Shown here one piece after another: positions 10,864 to 21,228 of a stretch of 64,000 bases of DNA (position 1 is its first letter; the number at the start of each line of letters is the position of its first letter). The DNA is from Muricea muricata (lineage: Eukaryota; Cnidaria; Anthozoa; Malacalcyonacea; Plexauridae): assembly GCA_963855995.1 (NCBI GenBank), contig OY979717.1, positions 27,733,746 through 27,797,745 of the forward strand. Direction: 5' to 3'. The notes under the pieces are model-generated. The model searched no databases. It saw only the letters and a program-made list of their open reading frames with translations, and was not told where the DNA came from. The position numbers and the translations under genes were made by a program.

Positions 10864-11454
10864 ATGTCAGATTTCATTCCCAAAGTTTTGATTTTTGGTC
10901 ATTCGTTTGTTCGCCGTTTACATGACGATTTAGTTAAGGGTTTCGATTCGCGCGCTAAACAAAATTTTAACTTGGCTGGATCTGGCGTCTATGTTTGTTT
11001 AAAAGGCACAGGCGGTCGCACAGTCGAAAAAGTGAGAAAATATGATATTTCAGCTATTGCTAGTATTCAACCAGACATCATAATTTTAGAACTGGGCACA
11101 AACGATTTGTGTCATCTTCCTCCCGAGGTTGTAGGCTCTCTTATCGAGGAGCTTGCACGCTTTTTTCGCGACGAACTTCAAGTAAAAGTTGTTGTGGTTT
11201 GCCAGGTTATTGACCGGAAAATAGCGCATTCCACAGCGCCGGATACAGCATTTAATGCCAAGGCTGCTATTCTACGGCAGTATTTGTGCGTTGTGCTTGA
11301 AAATGAAGTTGGCATATTTCTCTGGGAACACCATGACTTTGGTAGTGATGTAAATTTGCTGTCCTTGGATGGAGTACATTGTAACTCACAAGGACAGTAT
11401 CGTTTATACCGAAGCTATCGCGGGGCGATCTTGAAAGCCCTGAACAAACTATAA
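10864..11454 (+). CDS. SGNH/GDSL-like hydrolase carried by the retrotransposon
   Basis: This is a 196-residue protein beginning at the ATG of MSDFIPK. The frame is open further upstream, but without an ATG and through a poly-T run. It shows the SGNH esterase blocks in order: FGHSFVRR with nucleophile Ser14, a GTGG turn near residues 48-51, LGTND with Asn80, and DGVH with Asp169 and His172. All catalytic residues of an SGNH hydrolase are present. The usual GDS of block I is GHS here. The family includes esterases, lipases and acetylhydrolases; the substrate is unknown. It lies 1.1 kb upstream of the Gag-like ORF in the same orientation. SGNH-like ORFs have, as I recall, been reported in some Ngaro elements; their role in transposition is unknown. 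Alternatively it is a captured host gene. Confidence 0.8.
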   Translation: MSDFIPKVLIFGHSFVRRLHDDLVKGFDSRAKQNFNLAGSGVYVCLKGTGGRTVEKVRKYDISAIASIQPDIIILELGTNDLCHLPPEVVGSLIEELARFFRDELQVKVVVVCQVIDRKIAHSTAPDTAFNAKAAILRQYLCVVLENEVGIFLWEHHDFGSDVNLLSLDGVHCNSQGQYRLYRSYRGAILKALNKL

Positions 11455-11826
11455 GTACGATAGCTTGGTTTTTGTTGTTTGTCATTAATTTGTATTTATG
11501 GCTTTGGCCTCATTTTGTAAAGGATATTTAGCTATTAATAAAGTCGTGATCGACCGTTTTGTTTTTCTACAGTTCCAAAATGCATGAGGGAGCGATCTCG
11601 AAGGCTCTGCCACTTGTTAGTTGTTTATCATACAGGTCCTTGGCTTTATAGGTCCTTGGTACCTGCTTTTACGCTTGCTTGTGCAGATGCCCATCTGAGA
11701 GCATTTAACAAATATATCGTTTTAACGTTAAGCTGCCTATTTTAGTTGTGGCGTGTTGGCTGTCTCGCCATGAGTTCAGACATTACTCTATATACCTAAT
11801 GCCTTGAAGAGGGCTTTAATATATTA

Positions 11827-12110
11827 TATGTGCTGGCTTGATAAATACGGACTGTTTTTGCTAAACATTTATACATCATTATATGCCTTGATAAGGGCTT
11901 TGTATGTTATATTATGTGCTGGTTTGATGCACCTACATTAATTTTGCTTAAACCCTAATGATTATATGGGTTGCTTATTTGATAATTATTATGTGCTGGT
12001 TTGATGCACATACACTATTTTTGCTTAAACCCTGATGCTTATATGGGTTGCTTATTTGATGTTTATTATGTGCTGGTTTGATGCACATTCACTGTTTTGC
12101 TTCAACTATA
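11827..12110 (+). repeat. Tandem repeat inside the element, unit about 77 bp
   Basis: The landmark tatgtgctggtttgatgcac (slightly altered in the first copy) recurs at 11827, 11913, 11990 and 12067, giving spacings of 86, 77 and 77. Each unit also has 'tttgcttaaaccct' and 'atatgggttgcttatttgat'. The array is noncoding and fills the spacer between the hydrolase and Gag ORFs. It could be a packaging or regulatory array, or simple slippage. Confidence 0.8.
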
Positions 12111-12583
12111 ACAGTTAAAAGGGTTGTTACTTGAATGATTATGGGCCTTATAAGCACACGTTTGTTTTTTATTGGTGGTGTGTACTGTTTTTGTATCTTT
12201 ATATGATGTGTCTGTGTTAAAATGTGACGGTAGTGTTAGTGTCTTGATTATTATTAGGTTGTGTTTGTCTATGTCACTGTCAATTATGGTGATCGCCAGC
12301 GTGTTGCTTGCCCACTGATTTGTGTTCGGCTACCTTTGTTGTATGCCATGATTAGTAATCAATTGTGCCGTTCTTGATCCTTAAACGTTTCTTGTTGCGT
12401 TTCAATGTTTGCATGCCCACAGTCAAAAACTGTTATGTTTGTCTATTGTTTAGTCCACACACTTGACATACATTTCATTGCATGCTGACTTTCCACCAGG
12501 CTTTGCTTCCTTTCATATGCTAGTTCTGGCTTTGGCTATTTGTGCCTGTTTTGGTTTTTTGTTTTCTGTTCTTTTATAGAAAC

Positions 12584-13671
12584 ATGCCTTCTACAAGACC
12601 AAGTACACGAGTTCAACGTCGGGCTCAACCTTTTGTCTCGCGCCGTCACACTCGAAACCATAATGAGGCTCCTGTTCCCCCAGTGACTACCTCGCAGGAA
12701 GCTCGACTACTTCTGGGGCAGTTGAAAGTACCATCAGCTCAACCCTATCAACAGCAGAAGTGACAAGCATTGCAACAGCAGTGGCACAGTCTGTCTTGGC
12801 ATCTTTACAGTCAGCCTTATTGCCTACGCCCATACAGAATGCTCGGGAGGTTCCGTTAGTATCTTTACCAGGTCCTTCTGAGGCTGATGTCCAAGTGCAG
12901 GGGCCAGTGGCATCAGCTTTGGAGGGCCTGTCAGGTGAGAGTGTTAATTTGGAGGTAGCGCGTCCACAACCTTTAGGCTTGTCCCACTTTAATTCTATCA
13001 CCATGCCCATTGATGCTCAGGTTAGCCCCAAGATTAAGGCAAAGATTTGGGCCCATGAATTTGTTGAGTTTGGGCTCCTTATTAATCCAAGAGTGAGTGA
13101 TACACGTTACCAACTGTCAATTAACCAGAATGACAATTCAGTGCCAACTCTTTCCCTAGAGCCCTCCTCTCGGATAAAGCCTATCAACACTATTGACTTG
13201 TGGACGTCCGCCTTCCAGATTTTTGTTGGGGTTTATACAAGCAAATTCCCACAGGAAGCCCCCTCTCTTATGAAATATGGGGAGGTTGTCCGTGATCTGG
13301 CTGCACGAGGTGGAAATTGGCGGTTTTATGATACACAATTCCGTTCTTTACGTCAATCTAATGTGCCTGGGATGCCTTGGGGCACAACCCATTGGGAGCT
13401 GTGGATTCGTGCGCAAAACATGAAGCCGAACACACAAGCTCGTCCTAATTCCTCACCGGCTTCCACTGTGCAGCTTGGTCCATTTGTCCCCCTAGGTTAC
13501 TGCCGGAGGTATCATAAAGGTTTTAAGTGTGCTGGTTGTAACTATAAGCACCAGTGTTTCAAATGTGGCGCTACACATTGTGCCAAGTCCTGTAATTTTC
13601 GTCCCTCAAGGCCATCAACCCCTAGTTCAAAACCACTTCCACCACGAGCTTCCAACCCCAGTAATCATTAA
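12584..13671 (+). pseudogene. Gag-like ORF of Ngaro element, one frameshift
   Basis: The ATG at 12584 opens a basic N-terminus (MPSTRPSTRVQRRA) that ends at 12763. The main body continues in another frame to 13671, so a frameshift lies between about 12700 and 12763. Alternatively programmed shifting or a splice joins them. The body is Ser/Pro-rich up to about 12960. It is followed by a folded region with KIWAHEFVEFGLL, and LWTSAFQIFVGVY, a pattern I associate with Gag-like proteins of YR elements. It ends with a Cys/His cluster: YCRRYHKG, CAGCNYKHQC, FKCGATHC. This cluster is presumably nucleic-acid binding. The 3' end overlaps the RT ORF by about 140 bases in a different frame. Confidence 0.65.
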
Positions 13672-15229
13672 GCGTTTGCTACCTTTGTTACATGGATATG
13701 ATGCTCATGTTGCCCTGATGTTGTCTAATGGTTTTTCACAAGGTTTCCCACTTTATTTCAATGGGGTTCCCTTGTCTTTTTGTTCAAAAAATTTGCTCTC
13801 AGCACTTCAGCACCCGAACGTAGTCAGTGCTAAACTTATCCAGGAGGTTAAGGCTGGTAGGATTGCCGGCTCATTTGATGCACCTCCATTTAAAAATTTT
13901 TGTGTTTCTCCTTTGGGTGTTGTTCCTAAAAAGATTCCGGGCGAATTTCGACTTATTCATCATTTGTCGTTTCCCAGGGGTGCGTCAGTAAATGATGGCA
14001 TTTCCTCTGAGCATAGTACAGTTTCATATTGTCGTGTTGATGATGCTATTGCATTAATCAAATCGTTAGGTCGGGGTTGTTTTCTTGCCAAAACTGACAT
14101 CAAAAGTGCGTTTCGCATTATTCCAATCCGTCCACAGGATTATCCTCTTTTAGGAATGACTTGGCAAGGAAAATATTATTATGATCGTGCTATGCCCATG
14201 GGATGTGCTTCTTCCTGTCGCACATTTGAAATGTTCAGTTCTGCCTTAGAGTGGGTTGCTAAGAAACATTTGCATATTGAGCATCTTGTCCATATTTTAG
14301 ATGATTACTTGATGGCAGCTTCTTCTTATCACCAGTGCTGCACTGCTTTGCGAAATTTTATTTCACTTTGTAATTACTTGGGTGTGCCAATTGCGCCGGA
14401 AAAAACTGTCGGCCCTCAAACTGTTTTGATTTTCGCGGGTATTGAATTGGATACGAATACGATGGAGGCTCGGTTACCAAATGATAAGATAACGAAAACA
14501 AAGTCATTTCTTTCAGATTTCTTGCGTCGTAAGAAGGTGTCTTTAAAGGAGACTCAATCATTGATTGGCCTTCTTAATTTTGCATGCTCTGTTGTCGTAC
14601 CTGGCCGGGCCTTCCTTCGTCGTCTTATTGATTTGACCAAAGGTGTCAAATTACCACATTATCGCATTCGACTCACTAAATCCGTTAAGGCAGATTTGTG
14701 CCTATGGCAAACGTTTTTTGACGAGTTTAACGGCCGCTCGTTTTTTCTCGGTGACACTTGGCTAAATTCCGACTGCTTGCAACTATATACCGATGCAGCG
14801 GCGGGATTTGGGTTCGGAGCTATTTTTGGCAAACTGTGGTGTTTCGGCCCTTGGCCTGAGCACTGGAAACTGTTCAACATTGTCATTTTAGAATTTTATC
14901 CCATAGTCCTTAGTGTTCTCTTATGGGGTCCATTGATGCGCAATCAGCGGATCCTTTTTTATACCGACAACGCCGCACTGGTTGATATTATTAACAAAAC
15001 AACGTCTCGCGACCCTACCATAATGGTACTTGTTCGCCAGTTGGTGCTAGCCTGTTTAAAGTTTAACATATTTTTCCGTGCTCAACACGTTCCTGGTGTT
15101 CGTAACACTTTAGCAGATGCATTGTCTCGCTTACAGGTTTCGAAATTCAAGGAACTAGCACCAGCGGGCGTACAGGCTTTGCCGACCGTTATTCCCAGTC
15201 ACCTTATGCCACGCAGTTGGTCAATATAA
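13529..15229 (+). CDS. Reverse transcriptase-RNase H of Ngaro element
   Basis: This open frame of 566 codons starts inside the Gag ORF. The start shown is only where the frame opens, and true initiation or frameshifting is unknown. The RT begins near residue 60 (FSQGFPLYF). It has FRLIHHLSFP, motif A KTDIKSAF with Asp190, MPMGCASS, and motif C HILDDY with Asp258-Asp259. RNase H follows with YTDAAAG (Asp422), ILEFYP (Glu455), YTDNAAL (Asp480) and LADALSRL (Asp530). All catalytic acids are present. It copies element RNA into DNA. The C-terminus overlaps the recombinase frame by 13 bases. Confidence 0.9.
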   Translation: MLVVTISTSVSNVALHIVPSPVIFVPQGHQPLVQNHFHHELPTPVIIKRLLPLLHGYDAHVALMLSNGFSQGFPLYFNGVPLSFCSKNLLSALQHPNVVSAKLIQEVKAGRIAGSFDAPPFKNFCVSPLGVVPKKIPGEFRLIHHLSFPRGASVNDGISSEHSTVSYCRVDDAIALIKSLGRGCFLAKTDIKSAFRIIPIRPQDYPLLGMTWQGKYYYDRAMPMGCASSCRTFEMFSSALEWVAKKHLHIEHLVHILDDYLMAASSYHQCCTALRNFISLCNYLGVPIAPEKTVGPQTVLIFAGIELDTNTMEARLPNDKITKTKSFLSDFLRRKKVSLKETQSLIGLLNFACSVVVPGRAFLRRLIDLTKGVKLPHYRIRLTKSVKADLCLWQTFFDEFNGRSFFLGDTWLNSDCLQLYTDAAAGFGFGAIFGKLWCFGPWPEHWKLFNIVILEFYPIVLSVLLWGPLMRNQRILFYTDNAALVDIINKTTSRDPTIMVLVRQLVLACLKFNIFFRAQHVPGVRNTLADALSRLQVSKFKELAPAGVQALPTVIPSHLMPRSWSI

Positions 15230-16143
15230 CTTCAACTCTTATACAATCGAGCTTGCAGCCATCATCGATTCCTACCTATCGTCGGGCATGGCGGCTATAT
15301 ACCCAATTTTCAAACAAGGTTTTGAATTCCTCTGCGATTTCACTACCCCTGTCACCGTCACATTTGGGTCTATTTATCTCATTTATGTTTGACAAAAATT
15401 ACGCTTGTTCAACTGCTCGTACCTATGTGTCTGCGCTTGGCTATTGTCACCGACTTGCAGGGTATAGTGATCCCACCAAGGTATTTTGGGTTCTCGAAAT
15501 GTTAAAAGGCTACACGAAAATGGGCATGCGTGTGGACACACGATTGCCAATTACATTGCCCATTCTTTTAAGTATTGTCGACAACATGCCGTCCTTGTGT
15601 TCCACACTTTACGAGAGTCGCTTGTATCAAGCTATGTGCACCACAGCTTTCTTTGCTTTTCTACGGGTAGGAGAGATCACGATCTGCCCCCGGTCCCCAT
15701 TTGTGCTCCAGGTTGAGCAGCTGGTCAAACTTGAAGATCAAGCAGGGGGAATCTTAGGACTTAAAATTACATTCCGAGATTTTAAACATTCTTACAACAA
15801 GGGCGATGTTTCTCTTACGTTATCACGTCGTTCTGACATATGCCCAGTGCAGATATTGCTCGATTATTTATCCCTACGAGGCTTTTCAAGCGGCCCATTG
15901 TTCATGACGCCTAATGGCACGGCAGTTTCACGTCATTCCTTTACCCAAATTTTGTCCTTAGTTTTTCAACGTTGTGGCCTTGATACGTCCAAATACAAAG
16001 GCCACAGCTTTCGTATTGGCGCTGCAACGTTCGCGGCTGAAAATGGGTTTTCTGACGTCCAGATACGAGCTATGGGCCGCTGGAAATCGGATGCTTTTCG
16101 AAAATACATTCAAGTACCAAGTTTACGCTCTAGTTCCTTTTAA
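15217..16143 (+). CDS. Tyrosine recombinase of Ngaro element
   Basis: This 308-codon open frame has a putative core-binding N-terminus (SIPTYRRAWRLYTQF) and a catalytic domain with FFAFLRVGE (Arg150), KGHSFRIGAATFAA (His263 and Arg266), GRWKSDAFRKYI (Trp289 in place of the last His, and nucleophile Tyr297). These are the hallmarks of DIRS/Ngaro-type recombinases, which integrate a circular DNA intermediate. The frame opens at a TTG, not an ATG, and overlaps the RT ORF by 13 bases. It may therefore be made by frameshifting or reinitiation. No internal stop or frameshift was seen. Confidence 0.88.
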   Translation: MVNITSTLIQSSLQPSSIPTYRRAWRLYTQFSNKVLNSSAISLPLSPSHLGLFISFMFDKNYACSTARTYVSALGYCHRLAGYSDPTKVFWVLEMLKGYTKMGMRVDTRLPITLPILLSIVDNMPSLCSTLYESRLYQAMCTTAFFAFLRVGEITICPRSPFVLQVEQLVKLEDQAGGILGLKITFRDFKHSYNKGDVSLTLSRRSDICPVQILLDYLSLRGFSSGPLFMTPNGTAVSRHSFTQILSLVFQRCGLDTSKYKGHSFRIGAATFAAENGFSDVQIRAMGRWKSDAFRKYIQVPSLRSSSF

Positions 16144-16266
16144 TCTTTTCGAATCGTTGATGGCTGCATAACCATGCGCAGCAAGGCGAGCGGCTTCGTT
16201 TTAAATTGTACGGTAATTTTAATGTCTAGCTGTAATTACATCGTATAATTCGTTGGTCGTCGTGTA

Positions 16267-16376
16267 GCCAATGCAGGGGCTAGGCTCGCGACGAGCAGCA
16301 TAACTGATGATCTAGCGATCTAAAACTGTTAAGTATAGCATGTATTATCACACTGTCTGCCGATGCAGGGGCTAGG
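16267..16376 (+). repeat. Direct repeats downstream of the recombinase
   Basis: The sequence gccaatgcaggggctagg at 16267-16284 recurs as gccgatgcaggggctagg at 16359-16376. Ngaro elements have split direct repeats near their 3' end, and this pair sits in the right place. I could not find the matching copy at the 5' end by eye. Confidence 0.5.
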
Positions 16377-16739
16377 TTGCCAGTTGATATCAAAGTTAGT
16401 AGCTAAAAAGTCTCCCATTACCTTAGTAATACGTCAAATTCCTGTCTTTAGGACAATGCGGTGCCGTAAGCCTTGCTTTAAGCTAAAGTGTTTCATATTT
16501 ATATTCCGACGGCAATTTCTCGTCCGATGAGGGTGGGGGTGCCTCCTCTTCAGGGAGGCTTGTGGCGTTTTTAGCACCCCACCTTTTCTGTGCTAAATTC
16601 GAATGATTGTTAAATCTAACTAATTTGTTACTTTTTATTTGAAAATAAATCGGCATGTGCTTTTGCACATAGCCAATATTTCTCCAGAGGTGTCTCTATG
16701 TTCTATGATTTGCATTTAATGTTCGCACAGAAAACAGAG

Positions 16740-17480
16740 CTCATCGGAGCCGGAAATTGTTATTGGAAATAGAATTAGTATTTGAAAGAGGAGGCGATAA
16801 ATGGGCGCTTATTCATGGAAAACTCGAAAAAACCGTGTTTCTATAACTCAAAGAAACACGAGACATTGCCACGTCAATTGCGTGGATTTAACAGGAATTT
16901 CAAAAGTCAAACTGAAATACGAAATAGCTGTTCTTGTACAAAAATATATGTAAAAGAAGTTTATAGTTGCGAAAAATAAGGAAAAATGTTTAGTACTAAT
17001 AGAATATACTACAAAAGGGAGATGCTTGGCATAAATACCCAAGAACAAGATATTTTTTACTGAATTTTGTTTCGAAATGAACAAGTAAAGAAAGTTTAAT
17101 TTTTTGTGACAGCTGCTTTCGTGTAAAATAAAAACAAAAAACAAGTTTATAGTTGCCGAAAATGAGGAAAGCTGTTTAGTACTGGTATAATATACAGCAA
17201 AAAAAATACTTGGCAAAAATGCTCAAGAACAAGATATTTTTGCTGAACTTTGTCTCAAAATGGACAAGCATTAAAGTAGCTAAGTTTTAATTTTTATAAA
17301 TTGATTGTTAAAAAAAGTCGCATTTTCGCGTAATTTTTTATCATTTTTGCACGAACAAAGTGAAAATTGCAAGAATATTTTAATAAATGTAATTGAAGTC
17401 AAGAAATTGACAAGAAATTGCGTAAGGAACACGAGCACGATTTTCTATTTCTTAAATGTCCTCAGCCGCTGTGTTTATGG
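16740..17480 (+). repeat. Dispersed repeat family (internally duplicated)
   Basis: Two direct units, about 16930-17110 and 17140-17300, share 'aagtttatagttgc-gaaaa', 'ggcataaat-c-caagaacaagatatttt' and 'gacaagca'. A third copy lies at 20290-20770, with the order of landmarks preserved, including 'ttctatttgttaaat' at the end. No coding capacity was recognised. Confidence 0.7.
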
Positions 17481-18930
17481 TACATGATTAGGTATTTTGA
17501 TAACAGTATACAATATGGAGTTTGGGGTTATGGAAGTGCGGGACAAAACATAGCACTCTCGTTGGAAGAAGATCTATATATCATATTACTGTGGATATCT
17601 CACTGTCTGTTTTAATCGCTTCTTAATCGTCATAATGCAAGTAAGAGTAATTCAAGTCTTTGTATTTCTACGCATTCGAGTTACTTCTTTGTGAACCTCT
17701 GAAACCAAAAGTGCTATAAACCTAAACTAGATTTCCAAACAGATTTTCATCCCGGGGTTGAACAACCGGCCCATATAGAAAAAACTATGTAATGCAACTA
17801 AATACTGAATATTTATAAAGAAGCATTTTATTTACTTCGCAGATGCTGCTTATAATCTTTTGGAAAAAAGTCCAAAAACTCTTTTTTGTCTTTAAATTTA
17901 AACCATTCTAGACAATCTATCGGGTGGCCAAAAACAGCACTCCCCTTCGATTTTATATATGACAGAAAACCTAGAATAGCTTTCCAGCCTACTAAATAGC
18001 ATCTTATTCGGGAAGAAGTAACTTAAAGTTTTATATTCTACACTAAGATTTAACTGAATATCTACTGAGTTTTCGAAATTTTAATTGGAACTCGTATTTT
18101 TAAAAATGCTAAATATGTGAAAGGAAAAGTCACGCAAGTTAGTCTTAGTACCCTCGTGATTTTTACGAACTTCGTTGATGTTAACAAGAAATCCGAGAAA
18201 TTTTCACTGACTTTATAAATGTTGTTGATATTGCTTTTAGCATTTAGTCATCAAGCAAAAATTTTCTGAACACAATTATGACAAAGGCCCAAGAGGATTA
18301 AAAAAGTCACGAAGCTTACACATGCATATACCAAGCGTAGCAATTATAATCCATCGATAATTGCTTTGGTTGCATGGTTGTTCCCGGCAGACAAGGTGCC
18401 TTCAATCAATATTAAGCAAGTTTCTAGGAATAAATAAACTGAAAAATTTGAAACAAAAATTTTGCATAGAAAGTTTTTTTAATTAAACAGCTAAGCGATG
18501 TGAAAAGCGTCTTGTGTATACACAATTCAATAAGGCCGTTTTATACAAATCTTTAGTATTCGCGACACATGCTTTATTTAAAATATCAATACCCACTGAA
18601 GTTGGCTTAAAATCTTATTATAACGTATCAAAATTTAAGTTAGCCCTTCTTAAATAAGATACAATTTATTTAGCTGAGATAACTGTGCTAGATATGATTA
18701 AATCAAAGAGGGGTACTTTATTAAGCTACGGGTATAAAGTCATTATAATCTGCGCTAGACTATAACGGTACTAATAGTGTATTAATCTCAGCCTGTTTTA
18801 GTTTTGTCAGTTTGATCTAATTTTGTGAAAAATATTTTGTGAAAAATACACAAAGCATGTGAACTGATAACAAACCATTAAATTTAAAACGATTTTGACT
18901 TCGCAATATTACATGTAAATGACACTTTAC
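17480..18930. other. Intron sequence without recognised feature
   Basis: AT-rich sequence; I found no convincing exon, transposon motif or repeat unit. Two short plus-strand frames at 17305-17615 lack recognisable motifs. Confidence 0.4.
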
Positions 18931-18939
18931 TCAGGCTAT

Positions 18940-19285
18940 TTTTGGTTCGGTCAGCGCTGTCCAGCATAAGCTCCTCATCCGAATTTACTATATCAGTAAA
19001 TTGCTAAAAGCCTCTAAATATGATAAATTTACGACAAGCCTAACCCTAATGCTAAGCCTAATCCTAAGCCTAATCCTAAGCCTAATCCTAACCCTAAACC
19101 TAATCCTGTGTGTACTCCCACCTTCCGCCCCCAACCATCCACGTGAATCTTACGTTTATAATTTTTGGTCCATGCCTAATTGTTACGGTGCACTAACGTT
19201 GTCGCGAATATTAGTAAATTCAGAGGCGTTTAAGAATTTACTGATATAGTAAATTCAGAGGAGGAGCTCATGTTGGCGCTGTCAC
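18940..19285. repeat. Inverted-repeat element carrying telomere-like repeats
   Basis: The left arm contains agctcctcatccgaatttac and 'tatcagtaaatt'. The right arm contains the mirrored gtaaattcagaggaggagct and aatttactgatatagtaaat. The arms are about 85 bp with indels. The interior holds the array at 19036-19108. It is probably a non-autonomous element. Confidence 0.7.
19036..19108. repeat. Interstitial telomere-like array (cctaa-type hexamers)
   Basis: Twelve or so hexamers of the types cctaac, cctaat and cctaag follow one another; the commonest alternation is taagcc-taatcc. On the complementary strand they resemble degenerate TTAGGG/TTAGGC/TTAGGA units. The array is framed by inverted repeats, which argues against a chromosome fusion scar. 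Confidence 0.75.
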
Positions 19286-19804
19286 GTATAAATTTTGAAA
19301 AAAGTTACTCACTATGAAAAATAATTTGTTTTATCTTTTATTCCTTGTATTTTCATTTCAAACTTCGCAAAATTGTTCAGAAAGCGACAGCGCATTAGTA
19401 AGTAGTACATTTAAAAATACACAATGTAGCATGGTAGGGCCCGCCAATCAAACGTAAAAATAAATTTAGACGAACTTCTAAGAAGCATACAGAATGCTCG
19501 GTACTGAAGTAGAGCGGATATAAATACGTTAAAGATTTTGCTGTCTTGTATTTTTTTGTACGCAACATGTAGGGAAAACCACCCCCGGAGCTGATATTAC
19601 GATTGACTAACTGATGTGAATTTTCGCCACTCATAACCATGCTGTTTCTTTGAAACTTTGCACTGAAAATCGATGCCCAGCTTGTGCAAATACATTTGCA
19701 AGTACCTTAGATTATAGTTGATCTGAAGGTGGAATCTTGCCAACAACTTTAAGGGAATAGTCGACGCTTATTTAGTTTTTATCGACCTCTTAATCATTTT
19801 ACGC

Positions 19805-19935
19805 AATTCCGCGTTTTATTCTCATTTGCAGATTCCGCTTTCGGACTCTGCGTTTTATCTTCATTTGCGGATTCCGCTTCCTGATTCCGCGTTTTATCCC
19901 CATTTGCGGATTCCGCTTCCGGATCCTGCTTTCGC
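19805..19935 (+). repeat. Tandem repeat, 39-bp unit, about 3 copies
   Basis: Units start with gcgttttat and contain catttgcggattccgctt. They are much richer in C and G than the surroundings. The copies differ at a few positions. The array is noncoding. Confidence 0.8.
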
Positions 19936-20289
19936 TATTCCGTTCTGTATTCCGTTTTCTCCCAGTCCTTCAAATCAGGCACTATGAATTTACAGCTTCA
20001 AATGCTTCGAAATAATGATTCAAAGGTCTGATGTACTTGAAAATTTTAAAACTTTACAATTGATTTCCCATGTGTACAAAACATTCTGCTTTTCCTTCGA
20101 AGCATTCAGAGCTGTCAAATTTATACAACCGATTGCGGTTAATTAGAATTGCGGCTACCTCAAAGCATCCAAAAATTTTTAACCTTTGGCAATACACCGT
20201 TACTTATTTGTTTTAAAGACTATTGGGATTGGTAAAAAATACTTTGAGCAAACCAAATGCTTTGATACCCTATATTTTTCCGGATTATT

Positions 20290-20770
20290 ATTAATAAAAA
20301 AACCTTTTGAAAACATGGGCGGTGACTAGTGGAAAACAGGAAAATAAAGTGTTCTACAACTCTACAGAAAAACGACACATTTCCGCGCAAGTTTGTTAGA
20401 TTGTACGAGAATTTTGAAACACAAAAATACAAAAAAGCGCACGAAAAATAAATACATAAATAAAACAAGTTTATAGTCGTGAAAAATGAGGTAAAATATT
20501 TATTGCTACTACAAGATACAACAAAAAGGGGATGCTTGGCATACATACTCAAGAACAAGAATTTTTTATTGAATTTAGTCTCGAAATTAACAAGAAAAGT
20601 AAATTTCAATTTCTGTGAGTTATAAACTGTTAAAAAAGTTTGAATTTTTATTACCTTTACACGAAAGAAACTCCAAATTCCCCGGAACACGAGTACGAAG
20701 TGTGAGTTTTCCTCGCGTTTCTGTCGACTCCTTAGAAACACGGAAAACGTTTTCTATTTGTTAAATAGGA
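20290..20770 (+). repeat. Third copy of the 16740-17480 repeat family
   Basis: It shares 'acaagtttatagtcg-gaaaaatgagg', 'gatgcttggcata' and 'ctcaagaacaaga' with the copies at 16930-17300, and the trailing 'ttctatttgttaaat'. It lies next to the FN3 exon at 20926-21228. Confidence 0.7.
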
Positions 20771-20925
20771 ATCTATGTGGTAAACAAGGGTGACTAGACC
20801 ACTCAATTCGCCATTCATTTCTCATTCAGTTTCACGCAGGAGCGCATTGCGCTTGTTTGACATTAATTCAGACCTTTTTTCCCGGATAATCCTCATGCAT
20901 GCATATATTCAGTATGCATACTTAC

Positions 20926-21228
20926 TATCTTGCTTTGTAGTGCCTGTGGTTTCGCTCCCAGTAGGTCCAACACCATTGGTTGTAACAGCAGCAGCTGCTA
21001 CGTAATACTCCGTATATTCATTTAGTCCAGTTATAATCGTAGATGTAGTTTCGTTTCCAGTAATGCTTTTCTTCTTAACATTGCTATCTGAACAGTCAAC
21101 GCCTGTCGTTAACTGATAACATATTGTGTAACCCGTTATATTTGCGTCTGAGACACTCGTCCAGTTGACTAACAACGACGTGGAGCTCCATGCTTTGAGA
21201 TTGGTAAGTGTAACAGCTGGGATAGTTG
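20926..21228 (-). CDS. FN3-domain exon (intact)
   Basis: This 303-base exon has its acceptor (tttttctag) ending at 21229 and its donor gtaagt at 20925-20920. Both flanking introns are phase 1. The peptide begins TIPAVTLTNLKAWSSTSLLV. It continues with NWTSVSDANITGYTICY (core Trp), a Cys pair eight residues apart, ITGLNEYTEYYVAAAAVTTN and GVGPTG, which is a textbook FN3 pattern. NIT and NET are potential N-glycosylation sites, in keeping with a secreted domain. It is more diverged from the two FN3 exons downstream than those are from each other. It lies about 12 kb downstream of the nearest SRCR exon. Confidence 0.85.

Larger units (their letters stand above)
10590..16500 (+). mobile_element. 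Ngaro/DIRS-like tyrosine-recombinase retrotransposon
   Basis: The element contains a TATA promoter, an SGNH-hydrolase ORF, a long spacer with tandem repeats, a Gag-like ORF with Cys-rich knuckle, an RT-RNase H ORF and a tyrosine recombinase, all on the plus strand. Order and enzymes match Ngaro-type YR retrotransposons, which integrate by recombinase instead of DDE integrase and usually have split direct repeats. Short direct repeats downstream of the recombinase fit this. Limits are approximate because terminal repeats could not be delimited by eye. It lies in the intron upstream of the FN3 exon at 9810-10130, in antisense to the host gene. Most ORFs are open, so insertion may be fairly recent. 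Confidence 0.8.
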
